NCBI GenBank assembly: GCA_902622515.1
Contig: CACNQE010000001.1
Span: 62,001 to 126,000, forward strand
Length of the DNA stretch: 64,000 nucleotides
Reading direction: 5' to 3'
Source: an uncultured SAR116 cluster alpha proteobacterium
GTDB taxonomy: Bacteria > Pseudomonadota > Alphaproteobacteria > Puniceispirillales > Puniceispirillaceae
This document shows, in pieces, positions 48,630-57,632 of this stretch. Every line of letters starts with the position of its first letter. The first letter of the stretch is position 1. A program made the position numbers and the translations under genes. The notes beneath the pieces were generated by a model. The model had not been told where the DNA came from and did no database searches. It saw nothing but the letters and a program-made list of their open reading frames with translations.

Positions 48630-49499
48630 ATGACAAATAAACTTGATTTAGAACAGATAACTTTTTTACTTAGTCGAATGGCTGAAGCACTTGAGAGAAT
48701 AGCGCCTTCATATCAATTTCCTCATAATTTAGAGAAAGCTGAGGGTTTTATCTGGGAGGCACAATTACGTAAACTTCAAACAATAGAAGAAATTGAGCGT
48801 TTACCTTTGTCGTGCTTACAAGGTATTGAACCACAAAAACGAGAACTACTTGAAAATAGTCGTGCATTTGCAAGAGGATTAAAAGCTAATAACGCCTTAT
48901 TGTGGGGGGCAAGAGGAACTGGAAAATCTTCTCTTTTAAAAGCGGTTCATGGTCAGCTTTTATCTGAGGGACTTGATTGCGCTATTGTTGAAGTACAGAG
49001 AGAGGATATACAAGATTTACCTCATATAATGCAGGTACTTAAACATAGTAACCGGAGGTTTATTCTTTTTTGCGACGATTTAGCATTTGAAGAGGCTGAC
49101 TCTAGTTATAAATCTCTAAAAGCTGTGCTTGAAGGCGGTCTTTCCGGGAGACCTGACAATATCGTATTTTATGCCACTTCGAATAGAAGACACTTGATGC
49201 CTCGTCAAATGATAGATAATGAAAGAGGCACAGCTATCAACCCATCTGAAGCAATTGAAGAAAAAATCTCTTTATCTGATAGATTTGGTTTGTGGATTGG
49301 CTTCCATTCTGTTGACCAGGATACTTATTTGTCTATGATTGAGAGTTATGTTGGTTTTTATGAACTTCCAGTCGATTTGGAACAAACTAAGAGTCAAGCA
49401 TTGACTTGGTGTATGGGACGTGGACACCGTTCTGGCAGAACAGCATATCAATTTATTATACATTTAGCAGGCACACTTGGTATTACACTCAAAAAATAA
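48630..49499 (+). CDS. DUF815 family AAA ATP-binding protein
   Basis: A cytoplasmic P-loop ATPase of the DUF815 family, 289 residues. Walker A is WGARGTGKSSL near residues 91-101; Walker B-like FILFCDDLAFE and the sensor-type YATSNRRHLMPRQM follow. An arginine finger candidate lies in the SDRFGLW region. It lies between yajC and the nlpD-like gene, where alphaproteobacterial genomes commonly have it. Molecular role not established to my knowledge. Confidence 0.9.
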   Translation: MTNKLDLEQITFLLSRMAEALERIAPSYQFPHNLEKAEGFIWEAQLRKLQTIEEIERLPLSCLQGIEPQKRELLENSRAFARGLKANNALLWGARGTGKSSLLKAVHGQLLSEGLDCAIVEVQREDIQDLPHIMQVLKHSNRRFILFCDDLAFEEADSSYKSLKAVLEGGLSGRPDNIVFYATSNRRHLMPRQMIDNERGTAINPSEAIEEKISLSDRFGLWIGFHSVDQDTYLSMIESYVGFYELPVDLEQTKSQALTWCMGRGHRSGRTAYQFIIHLAGTLGITLKK

Positions 49500-49521
49500 A
49501 TTACTGAGATATTTTATTTTT

Positions 49522-50556
49522 TTATGATTCAATTACACTAGCCGGGTCTATTGGTGTTCTATTCTGTCTAATCTCAAAATGCAAAGTTGGAGACCCAACT
49601 CTACCCGTTTGCCCTACCCTTCCAATTATCTGGCCCGATGAAAGAACATCTCCCTCGTTCACAAGCACTTCGGATAAATGAGCATAAGCAGAAATAATAC
49701 CGCCATCATGCTTAACCAGAATAAGTGTACCAAAAGATTTTAGCCCAGTACCTATATATGCAACAGTTCCAGGAGCTGTTGTTTGAATATCTGAACCAAA
49801 ACTAGCAGCAATATCTACTCCGTCATTATGAACCCCTCGTTCTGCTAGACCAAAAGGATTAATAATCTGGCCTGATAATGGCCAATTAAATGAATCACCC
49901 GCGACTAACTTGGGTGCAACGAAAAACTTTCTCTCAGTATTTTTTTCAATAATTACTTGTTCATCCTCGATAGCAGAGAGAGAATCAGGTTGAATTTCAA
50001 TAGCTAATATCTCTTTGCTAGGTGACGTCATTTCAAAAACTGAAAAATCTTTTACGTCTGGTAGTTGCAGAACCTGCCCAACTTGCAACTCGTATGGTTC
50101 TTTTATAGCATTTAACTGTGCAATTTCGTACTGATTCACAGAATATTGCTTTGATATTGAAAATAAGCTATCTCCCAAGCGGACTGTATGAGTATTTCTC
50201 GAAATAATTTTTAATACCTGCCCCTCAATAAGGTCAAAAGGAGCTTTTAAATTATTTTCTGAAATTAATTTATATGGAGTGACGTCATATCGATTTACTA
50301 TACTATATAACGTATCACCTTTTTGAACTGTAATAAAACCAGAGGGCGGCACGGGTAGTTTTTTAAACCGGTCTTGTCTATTTATAACAATTGCAGGGAC
50401 CTTTTTACCCTCACTAACGAAGGGAAGATTTATATCTCCAATAACTGGTAATTTTCTTTCTGATGTCACACTGCTACATCCAGAAAATCCGATAATTAAC
50501 GTAATTGGTATAACGATAAATAAATGCGTATTTAACACTAATTTAGACATCTGCAA
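49522..50556 (-). CDS. LysM and M23-domain lipoprotein-like murein hydrolase activator (NlpD/DipM type)
   Basis: An envelope protein of 344 residues: a hydrophobic leader ending IGFSGCSS (lipobox-like, Cys28), two LysM repeats at about residues 60-105 and 110-155, a linker, and a C-terminal M23 (LytM) domain from about 230. In the M23 domain the first ligands are kept (HNDGVD) but the HxH motif reads TLHFE, with Thr replacing the first His, as in E. coli NlpD (RLHFE). It is therefore probably a non-catalytic activator of a cell-separation amidase. It overlaps pcm by 14 bases, matching the surE-pcm-nlpD order. Confidence 0.88.
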   Translation of the reverse strand: MQMSKLVLNTHLFIVIPITLIIGFSGCSSVTSERKLPVIGDINLPFVSEGKKVPAIVINRQDRFKKLPVPPSGFITVQKGDTLYSIVNRYDVTPYKLISENNLKAPFDLIEGQVLKIISRNTHTVRLGDSLFSISKQYSVNQYEIAQLNAIKEPYELQVGQVLQLPDVKDFSVFEMTSPSKEILAIEIQPDSLSAIEDEQVIIEKNTERKFFVAPKLVAGDSFNWPLSGQIINPFGLAERGVHNDGVDIAASFGSDIQTTAPGTVAYIGTGLKSFGTLILVKHDGGIISAYAHLSEVLVNEGDVLSSGQIIGRVGQTGRVGSPTLHFEIRQNRTPIDPASVIES

Positions 50557-51181
50557 TTCCTGGTATCATGGGCACGAACCTTACGGAGATGAGTTTTTCT
50601 GTATGAATAACATCACCTTTTTTTGTAACTTTGGTCAAGAATTCTTTACCAGGAGGGCCTAAAGGCGCAATTATGATTCCATCTGGTTTTAGTTGTTTAA
50701 TTAATTCAAAAGGCACACTCTCTACCTGACAGGTAATAATTATACGATCAAACGGTGAAACCTCAGGCCATCCACTAAACCCATCCCCTAACCTAATGGT
50801 TATATTTGTTAATTTTAGTTCTAAAAAACGATTACGCGCCTCTACAAATAGGGGTCTATGACGCTCTATACTGTAAACTCGTCTTACCAATAGAGATAAT
50901 ATGGATGCCTGATAACCACTACCTGTTCCTATCTCAAGTACAATATGACGACTCTTTACATCAAGTGCTTCAGTCATTTTTGCAACTATAAATGGCTGAC
51001 TAATTGTTTGCCCACATGCGATAGGAAGAGACGCATTTTCATAAGCATGGTGCCTTAATGCTGAGGCAATAAATTTTTCTCTAGGAATAGTTTCAATAGC
51101 AGATAATATTGGAGAAGATAAGATAGCCTGAGACCTTAGTGCCATAGTAAGTCTTAATTTTTTTTCTGATAAATTAATCAT
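50543..51181 (-). CDS. pcm: Protein-L-isoaspartate O-methyltransferase
   Basis: This SAM-dependent repair enzyme methylates isoaspartyl residues in damaged proteins. The SAM-binding motif LEIGTGSGYQASIL is near residues 81-94, after the substrate-site GQTISQPF and before the IIITCQVESVP segment. 212 residues, normal. It overlaps surE by four bases and the nlpD-like gene by 14, so the trio is one operon. Confidence 0.94.
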   Translation of the reverse strand: MINLSEKKLRLTMALRSQAILSSPILSAIETIPREKFIASALRHHAYENASLPIACGQTISQPFIVAKMTEALDVKSRHIVLEIGTGSGYQASILSLLVRRVYSIERHRPLFVEARNRFLELKLTNITIRLGDGFSGWPEVSPFDRIIITCQVESVPFELIKQLKPDGIIIAPLGPPGKEFLTKVTKKGDVIHTEKLISVRFVPMIPGIADV

Positions 51182-51918
51182 AAAGTAAAATTTGGTATTT
51201 TTTTTATCAAATCCATTGCTGTAGTATCAATTAAGAGTGGTGTGAAAGTTACGTATCCATTTTCCAAATAAAACCTATCACTTTTAGGATTTGTCTCTAA
51301 ACGTTGATTGATAGGCCCGATACTGTAAAAGTTTGGATTTTTACTCGCAAAAATCTGGTCAGACATTTTGTGGCTATCCAATACCGCCGCTCGGATCCCT
51401 CTAACTTTTGAAACATCCACTGAAGGGAAATTTACATTTAATAGATGGCGTGGGGGAAGTTTAACAGACAAAGCACTATCAAGAACTTGTTTGCCGAATT
51501 TTCTAGCTACTTCAAAGTCTGTTTCTAATTTTCCATAGCGCTGGCTAAAAGCAATTGCCCTAATTCCAACAATAGACGCCTCTCTAGCAGCTCCTACTGT
51601 TCCTGAATAGCCCACGTCATCTGAAGCGTTCATTCCATGATTAATGCCAGAAAGAACAAGGTCAGGAGGATTATCTTTAAACAACAAATTTAATGCCAGC
51701 ATTACGCAATCTGCAGGATTGCCAGAACAAATATATCGATTAGCAGAAACATTTGAGAAATACAGCTCTTCTTGAAGGGATATCGCTTGACTTGTCCCTG
51801 AGCGGTTATCTCTTGGTGCAACGGTAGTGATATTGTTTGTTAGAGTCTTTGCAAGGCCTTCAAGCAATTTAAGACCATATGAATCAATACCATCATCATT
51901 TGTAATTAGAATTTTCAT
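51178..51918 (-). CDS. surE: 5'/3'-nucleotidase SurE
   Basis: SurE removes phosphate from nucleoside 5'- and 3'-monophosphates. The metal site is at the N-terminus in ILITNDDGIDSYG (Asp8, Asp9). SGINHGMNASDDVGYSGTVGAAREA carries the family core, seen here as SGTVGAAREA after NHGMN. 246 residues, standard. It is adjacent to serS upstream and pcm downstream. Confidence 0.95.
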   Translation of the reverse strand: MKILITNDDGIDSYGLKLLEGLAKTLTNNITTVAPRDNRSGTSQAISLQEELYFSNVSANRYICSGNPADCVMLALNLLFKDNPPDLVLSGINHGMNASDDVGYSGTVGAAREASIVGIRAIAFSQRYGKLETDFEVARKFGKQVLDSALSVKLPPRHLLNVNFPSVDVSKVRGIRAAVLDSHKMSDQIFASKNPNFYSIGPINQRLETNPKSDRFYLENGYVTFTPLLIDTTAMDLIKKIPNFTL

Positions 51919-52003
51919 TTCACCACATAAACATTTATTTTTCTTGAGAATAACATCAGCAATAAGAATTTTTATAGTTTCACTTAAAAATTTTCTCAGA
52001 TTA

Positions 52004-53281
52004 CTAGCTAATTTTTTCTACACCCATATAGCTATGGAGTACCTCAGGAAGAAGGATGCTACCATCCTTTTGTTGACCATTTTCCATTATAGCTATAATG
52101 CATCTACCTACTGCTAATGCAGAACCATTCAAAGTGTGAACAAATTCTGTATCATTTTCACCCGATTTTCTAAATCTAGCATTCATTCTTCTTGCTTGAA
52201 AAGGTCCACAGTTAGAACATGAAGATATTTCTCTATAACGGCCCACTCCATCATCCTGTCCAGGCAACCAAACTTCAATGTCATATGTTTTCTGTGCAGA
52301 AAATCCTGTATCACCAGAGCATAATTTTACTACACGATGAGGCAAGTTAAGTTTTTTAAGCACACTTTCTGCGACGGAAGTCATTCGTTCTAGCTCTATT
52401 TCAGAATCCTTAGGATCGGTAATTGAAACCAATTCAACCTTGGAAAATTGATGTTGGCGTATCATTCCCCTTGTATCACGCCCAGCAGAGCCTGCCTCAG
52501 ACCGGAAACATGGAGTGTAAGCCGTTAATCGCATTGGCAAAGAGTCTAAATCTAATATTTGGTTAGCTGCTAAGTTAGTAAGCGGGACTTCAGCAGTCGG
52601 AATTAGCCATCTTCCATCTGTCGTTTGGAATAAATCATCCTCAAATTTAGGGAGCTGTCCAGTCCCTGTCATCGCCTTTGAATTAACAAGGGCAGGAGGT
52701 AGGATTTCGGTATATCCAAATTCTAGAGTGTGTATATCAAGCATAAATGACGCAAGTGCTCTTTCTAATCTTGCCATATGGCCTTTTAGAATAACAAATC
52801 TTGCGCCTGACAAATTAGCAGCTGCTTCAAAATTTAGACCCTTATTTATTTCACCAAGCGCTACATGATCAAGAGGCTGAAAATCAAATGAAGGAACAAT
52901 CCCAAACTGTCTCAACAATATATTATCTTCCTCGTTCAAGCCATCAGGTACATCATCCGACAAAATATTTGGCATTGAAAATAATAAAGAATTAATTTGC
53001 TCAGCCAAATTTGATTCTTCATGCTCTAATTCTGGAATTTCTAATTTAATTGATGCAACTTCGGACATTAAATCGTCCGCATCAACACCCGCAGCCTTCA
53101 TACCACCTATTTTTTTTGATACTTCATTTCTTCGTGCTTGAAGCGACTGTAACTCGGTTTGTATTTTACGCCTTTTTTCATCGAGAGATAAGAGTTCCAA
53201 CGAGGGACTATTAAGCCCTCTTCTCTGCATAAACTTATCAAATTCCATTGGATTATCGCGAATAAATCTTATATCGTGCAT
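52004..53281 (-). CDS. serS: Seryl-tRNA synthetase
   Basis: A class II aminoacyl-tRNA synthetase charging serine (and the precursor of selenocysteine). The N-terminal coiled-coil arm spans about residues 30-100. Motif 2 is RDTRGMIRQHQFSKVEL and motif 3 is SALAVGRCIIAIMEN. 425 residues, full length. It lies between tatC and surE in the conserved alphaproteobacterial order. Confidence 0.97.
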   Translation of the reverse strand: MHDIRFIRDNPMEFDKFMQRRGLNSPSLELLSLDEKRRKIQTELQSLQARRNEVSKKIGGMKAAGVDADDLMSEVASIKLEIPELEHEESNLAEQINSLLFSMPNILSDDVPDGLNEEDNILLRQFGIVPSFDFQPLDHVALGEINKGLNFEAAANLSGARFVILKGHMARLERALASFMLDIHTLEFGYTEILPPALVNSKAMTGTGQLPKFEDDLFQTTDGRWLIPTAEVPLTNLAANQILDLDSLPMRLTAYTPCFRSEAGSAGRDTRGMIRQHQFSKVELVSITDPKDSEIELERMTSVAESVLKKLNLPHRVVKLCSGDTGFSAQKTYDIEVWLPGQDDGVGRYREISSCSNCGPFQARRMNARFRKSGENDTEFVHTLNGSALAVGRCIIAIMENGQQKDGSILLPEVLHSYMGVEKIS

Positions 53282-53314
53282 AAGGCTCTTCTCCTTAGCG
53301 TATGCTAAAGTAAA

Positions 53315-54130
53315 TCAATCGTTTGTATTTTCAAAATCTTTATTCTTATTAAAAAAACGAGATCCTATAATCGAAATTTCATAAAGTAAAATCACTGGTA
53401 TCGCCAACATCACCTGAGAAATTACATCTGGTGGAGTAAGTATTGCTGCAGCAATAAAAGCTATCAATATTGCATATTTTCGATTTCGAGCTAAACCAGA
53501 TGGTGTAACGATACCTGCTTTAGTAAGTAATAATAAAATCACTGGTAATTCGAATGATACTCCAAAAGCAAACATTAACCTCATCACAAGGCTTAAATAT
53601 TCGCTTATTCTCGGCTCAACTTCAATTGGCAGAGTCCCCTCTCCTCCTACCATTTCGAAAGACAAGAAAAAATCCCAGGCAAGGGGAATTACAAGATAAT
53701 AAACCATAGCTGCACCCATAGCAAATAAGATGGGTGTCGCAATGAGAAAGGGCATAAAAGCTGAACGCTCATTTTTATAAAGACCAGGTGCTACAAATCT
53801 CCAAACCTGAAGTAATATTAAGGGAAAAGTAATAGAAATTGATATAAAAAACGCAACTTTGACTTGTGTAAAAAATCCCTCATGTAATCCAGTAAAAATC
53901 ATCCGGCCACCGCGTTCTGAAAGTATTTCAGCTAGGGGTGCTTGTAGCCAAAAATAGACATAATCTGCAGCGTTAAAAGAACCACCCCCAAAAGGTCTGA
54001 TAAAGCATAAGAAAAATAAAATAAGAAAAGCTAAGAAAATGATCCCAATACGATTACGTAATTCGGTTAGGTGTTCCATAAGAGACATAGAACCTAGCTC
54101 TTCGGCTTTTTTTTGTTCTTTCTCTGACAT
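53315..54130 (-). CDS. tatC: Twin-arginine translocase subunit TatC
   Basis: The receptor subunit of the Tat folded-protein exporter, with six membrane segments. It carries MEHLTELRNRI at the N-terminus, which contains the Glu for signal-peptide binding, and the FAFGVSFELPVIL block. 271 residues. The ATG overlaps the tatB stop by one base (TAATG). Confidence 0.97.
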   Translation of the reverse strand: MSEKEQKKAEELGSMSLMEHLTELRNRIGIIFLAFLILFFLCFIRPFGGGSFNAADYVYFWLQAPLAEILSERGGRMIFTGLHEGFFTQVKVAFFISISITFPLILLQVWRFVAPGLYKNERSAFMPFLIATPILFAMGAAMVYYLVIPLAWDFFLSFEMVGGEGTLPIEVEPRISEYLSLVMRLMFAFGVSFELPVILLLLTKAGIVTPSGLARNRKYAILIAFIAAAILTPPDVISQVMLAIPVILLYEISIIGSRFFNKNKDFENTND

Positions 54131-54480
54131 TATCCATCCCTGAGGGAAGTGGTATCCTTAGAATCAACATATACTTGCTTTAAGTCGCTTTCTAATTCTT
54201 TACCCACCGATTTTACATCTTTAGAAATTGAGTCATCTAGCAACTCAGAAATTTCTTCAAAATCTCCAGACTTAGCATCTTGAAACACTTTCTTTACATC
54301 CTTTAATTCATCATCATTCGACATTTCCCTGAGGCTCTTCGTGAATTCAGATGACATACTTCTAGCTTGCGAGGAAAACTTTGTAAAAGCACGCAAAACT
54401 CTTGGTAAGTCTTTTGGTCCTACTACCAAGACTAGCACAAATGCTATTAACATAAATTCTTGCCAACCAAAATCAAACAT
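54130..54480 (-). CDS. tatB: Twin-arginine translocase subunit TatB
   Basis: One N-terminal helix (FDFGWQEFMLIAFVLVLVV, with the conserved GPKDLP hinge) and an amphipathic helix followed by an acidic tail identify TatB. 116 residues. It sits between tatA and tatC with stop-start overlap to tatC. Confidence 0.93.
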   Translation of the reverse strand: MFDFGWQEFMLIAFVLVLVVGPKDLPRVLRAFTKFSSQARSMSSEFTKSLREMSNDDELKDVKKVFQDAKSGDFEEISELLDDSISKDVKSVGKELESDLKQVYVDSKDTTSLRDG

Positions 54481-54534
54481 AAATAAACCTAAATATAAAA
54501 GTTAGAACGATGTTAAACGGGTACTGAAAATTAC

Positions 54535-54867
54535 TTATTTCTTTTTTGCTTGTTTCTTAGATGACTTCTTTTTTACTGTTTTCTTTTTTGAAGCTTTTTT
54601 AGAAGTTTTTTTCTTAGAACTCTTTTTGACAGAAGTGGCCTTGGGACGAACAATTGTTTGTTCAGAAATATCGTTATCTTCGATATAAACAGCGTCTTGA
54701 GCTAAACTTTCATCACCTTTGGTATTTTCATCTTTCATACCTTTTTTAAAGTTCTTAAGACCCTTTCCAAAATCACCCATTATTCCTGAAATTTTTCCTG
54801 GTCTTGCAAACAATATTAATACAACTGCAAGTACCACTAACCATTGCCAGAGACTAAAAGCGCCCAT
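54535..54867 (-). CDS. tatA: Twin-arginine translocase subunit TatA with lysine-rich tail
   Basis: The pore-forming Tat subunit. The N-terminal helix begins [20 protein letters not shown], followed by the RPGKI hinge and the [13 protein letters not shown] amphipathic helix. The 110-residue length exceeds the usual 60-90 because of a C-terminal extension of about 32 residues that is almost entirely Lys with Ser, Thr and Ala. Such a tail resembles histone H1-like or nucleic-acid-binding tails. It lies upstream of tatB by 54 bases. Confidence 0.94.
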   Translation of the reverse strand: MGAFSLWQWLVVLAVVLILFARPGKISGIMGDFGKGLKNFKKGMKDENTKGDESLAQDAVYIEDNDISEQTIVRPKATSVKKSSKKKTSKKASKKKTVKKKSSKKQAKKK

Positions 54868-55088
54868 TTTAAATACTCCCTTTTATTTTAACTTACCTTA
54901 ATTATTAACGATCACTAAAACTTATTATATTAAAATATTTCATGTAAAAGAACTGGGAACTTGATACACCTGATTGTTATATCGTCATCAATAAATAATT
55001 TACAGAACTTTATTATCAAAATCTAAACATCAAAACCGTATATTTAAGATATCTATTTTAAAAGTCACTAAATAACCTGCCATAAAGT

Positions 55089-56120
55089 TTATTCTGGAAA
55101 AATAAATACCTGTTCAGGATCTATCTCTACAAAAACGTTTTCTCCTATTTCAAACCAGCTTAAACCTGGTATTCTTGCATGTAAATGTAACTCAGCGCTT
55201 CCAGCAGAAACTGATAAGTGAACAAGTGAATTTTTTCCTAGAAGATGTGTCTCAACCACTGATGCAATCGCACCTTGAGATTTTAGGGATAAATTGAGTG
55301 CCTCATGCCTAACAACTATCTGAACTCTTGTGCCTTCAGCAAAATTATCCGTCTCATAAGTTCCAAACACCGTCTCTATTTTTTTATCTTTTACAGTACC
55401 AGGAATATGATTAACTTCGCCAAAAAATTCTGCAACAAACCTATTCTTAGGTCTGCAATATAAATCTATTGGTCTACCTTGTTGAATTTCCTTACCCCCA
55501 TTTAAAACTATAATTTTATCTGACATGAACATGGCTTCTTCTGCGTCGTGAGTTACCATTAAAGCTGATGTTTCAGTGTTCCTCAATATATGAAGCATTT
55601 GGTCACGCACTCGCTCACGCAACCTACTATCAAGTCCGCTAAAGGGTTCATCCAGCAATATGATAGGTGGATTTGGCGCTAATGCTCTTGCTAACGCAAC
55701 ACGTTGCTGCTGGCCGCCAGATAACTCATGTGGATATTTATCACATAACTCTTCGATATCCAATTCCCTCATTAAACCGGTAATAGTTTTTACACTTCCT
55801 GAAGTTTTATCATTTAGACCAAACAAGATATTCTGTTTAACAGTTAAATGAGGAAACAAAGCATATGATTGAAAGACCAATCCTACACCCCTCTCTTCTG
55901 GGGGAAGGACAAAACCAGGTGATGAAATAATTTTCTCATTCAGTTTAATGAATCCAGCATCCGGGGTTTCTAATCCAGCAGCTAATCTTAGGAGTGTTGT
56001 TTTACCGCACCCCGAGGGACCGAGCAAGGAGACTACTTCATTGTGTTGAACATTAAACGATACATCAGAAATAATTTTCTCTGTTTCGTAGCTGTGTGAA
56101 ATATTATCAAAAGAAATCAT
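55089..56120 (-). CDS. ABC transporter ATP-binding protein, FbpC/PotA-like, orphan
   Basis: An importer ATPase with a C-terminal TOBE-like domain. Walker A GPSGCGKTT near residues 34-42, signature LSGGQQQRVALARAL, Walker B IILLDEPFSGLD and the switch His VTHDAEEAM are intact. VFQSYALFPHLTV and the later HIPGTV block favour the ferric iron (FbpC) or spermidine/sulfate group. 343 residues. No binding protein or permease gene is nearby, so the partners must lie elsewhere. It stands between scpB and tatA, interrupting an otherwise conserved order. Confidence 0.9.
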   Translation of the reverse strand: MISFDNISHSYETEKIISDVSFNVQHNEVVSLLGPSGCGKTTLLRLAAGLETPDAGFIKLNEKIISSPGFVLPPEERGVGLVFQSYALFPHLTVKQNILFGLNDKTSGSVKTITGLMRELDIEELCDKYPHELSGGQQQRVALARALAPNPPIILLDEPFSGLDSRLRERVRDQMLHILRNTETSALMVTHDAEEAMFMSDKIIVLNGGKEIQQGRPIDLYCRPKNRFVAEFFGEVNHIPGTVKDKKIETVFGTYETDNFAEGTRVQIVVRHEALNLSLKSQGAIASVVETHLLGKNSLVHLSVSAGSAELHLHARIPGLSWFEIGENVFVEIDPEQVFIFPE

Positions 56121-56141
56121 ATCAGAATTTGTCTATCCGCT

Positions 56142-56855
56142 TCATATATTTTCTGTCTCATGACTTTTCTCCAATTCATCATAGTCATCTGATAAAGTTT
56201 CTAATTCAAAATTCTCTTCATCTTCGTTATAAAAACTTTCTTCATGTTCTTCGGATAAAGCTACTTCAGTCCCTCCTGAAGGGTATAATTGACCTTCCAG
56301 TTCTCCAATCGATTGTCCTTTCCGCAGTAAACCAGCTGACTTAAGCTCTTCAATACCAGGCAAATCATCTAGATCTGAGAGCCCGAAATAATCTAGAAAA
56401 TTGATTGTAGTGCCCCAAGTAAGAGGTCTGCCAGGAGTACGTCGTCTACCACGAGGTTTAATCCAACCAAGCTCTAGCAAAATATCTATTGTACCTCTAG
56501 AAAGACTAATACCCCTTATTTCTTCTATTTCTGAACGAGTTATTGGCTGATGATAGGCAATTATAGAGAGTACTTCCATTGCTACACGTGAGAGAGGTCT
56601 TTCAACAGCCCGTTCCAAGTTTAGTCTCGCAGCAATATCTGGATGAGTTCTAAACGCAAAATGATCTGAAGAAATCTTTTGCAGCTGCACACCGCTATCG
56701 CTTGAATACCTTTTTTCAATTATTTCAATTATATCGTTTAATTCAAATTCCTCTAAATAAGGCGATAACTCCTTTGAAGAAACGGGTTTTGTAGATGCAA
56801 ATATTACGGCCTCTATAACTCTTGCAATATTTTTTTTGTTATAATTTTCAATCAT
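56142..56855 (-). CDS. scpB: Segregation and condensation protein B
   Basis: A kite-type winged-helix subunit of the SMC-ScpAB condensin. It starts IARVIEAVIFASTKPVS; LSIIAYHQPITRSEIEEIRG and the RRRTPGRPLTWGTT segment are diagnostic. The 237 residues include a long acidic C-terminal tail rich in Glu and Asp. It overlaps scpA by eight bases. Confidence 0.95.
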   Translation of the reverse strand: MIENYNKKNIARVIEAVIFASTKPVSSKELSPYLEEFELNDIIEIIEKRYSSDSGVQLQKISSDHFAFRTHPDIAARLNLERAVERPLSRVAMEVLSIIAYHQPITRSEIEEIRGISLSRGTIDILLELGWIKPRGRRRTPGRPLTWGTTINFLDYFGLSDLDDLPGIEELKSAGLLRKGQSIGELEGQLYPSGGTEVALSEEHEESFYNEDEENFELETLSDDYDELEKSHETENI

Positions 56856-57630
56856 TTATTTCTCTTTTTGTACGTAAAAAAATAGGTGAAAATTTTGAAT
56901 CTTGTTTTATGGATACTGAACCTTCTTTTACTAATTCAAGCACAGCCCCAAAATGGGAAGCAACTGCGGAATTATAATGTGGTTCTTTCCTGCTGTTACG
57001 GGGCAAAAACTTTAATAGGTCTAGCCATTCTGGGATAGATGGAATTAATTTGCGTAGACGTTCTACAGCTTCTTGTACAGTGTATAACTTAGTTACTTTA
57101 AAGGTTAACGTATTATTATTTTCAGCTGAACGAATATCTCCGTATACTTTAAGTAAATCATAAAGATTTGCGGTGAATGTAATTTTATCTGAAATTTGGT
57201 AGTCATCCGGCATTCCACGAATAAGCCTGGACTTATGAAGTTTGGGCAATTGCATAAGACTCTTTGATGCTGATTGCATAGCCTCTAGACGTTGCAGCTG
57301 TAACTTCAATGCGTCCGTCATATCGATTAAATTGTCTACATTTTCTTGATTAGAGTCAGGTATTATCAGTCTTGATTTAAGAAAAGTAAGCCATGCAGCC
57401 ATTACTAAGTAATCAGCTGCAATTTCTAAGTTTAACTTTTGAGCTTTTTCTATGAATATTAAATACTGTTCTGCCAGAGGCAAGACCGCTATTCGTGATA
57501 AATCAACTTTTTGCTCTCTTGCCAAAGATAACAGCATATCTATTGGGCCTTCGTACCCATCTAAATTCAGCAAAAATGGTAATTGCAATTGTTCAGATTG
57601 GCTTGAATCACTCAACGACTTTTCTGGCAT
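56848..57630 (-). CDS. scpA: Segregation and condensation protein A
   Basis: The kleisin subunit linking SMC heads. NLDGYEGPIDMLLSLAREQKVDLSRI, seen here as YEGPIDMLLSLAREQKVDL, and YLVMAAWLTFLKSRLI are diagnostic. The start at 57630 is preferred to 57666 because AGAG precedes it and the longer reading overlaps the SPOR gene in a non-conserved stretch. 260 residues. Overlaps scpB at its 3' end. Confidence 0.94.
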   Translation of the reverse strand: MPEKSLSDSSQSEQLQLPFLLNLDGYEGPIDMLLSLAREQKVDLSRIAVLPLAEQYLIFIEKAQKLNLEIAADYLVMAAWLTFLKSRLIIPDSNQENVDNLIDMTDALKLQLQRLEAMQSASKSLMQLPKLHKSRLIRGMPDDYQISDKITFTANLYDLLKVYGDIRSAENNNTLTFKVTKLYTVQEAVERLRKLIPSIPEWLDLLKFLPRNSRKEPHYNSAVASHFGAVLELVKEGSVSIKQDSKFSPIFLRTKREIND

Positions 57631-57632
57631 TA

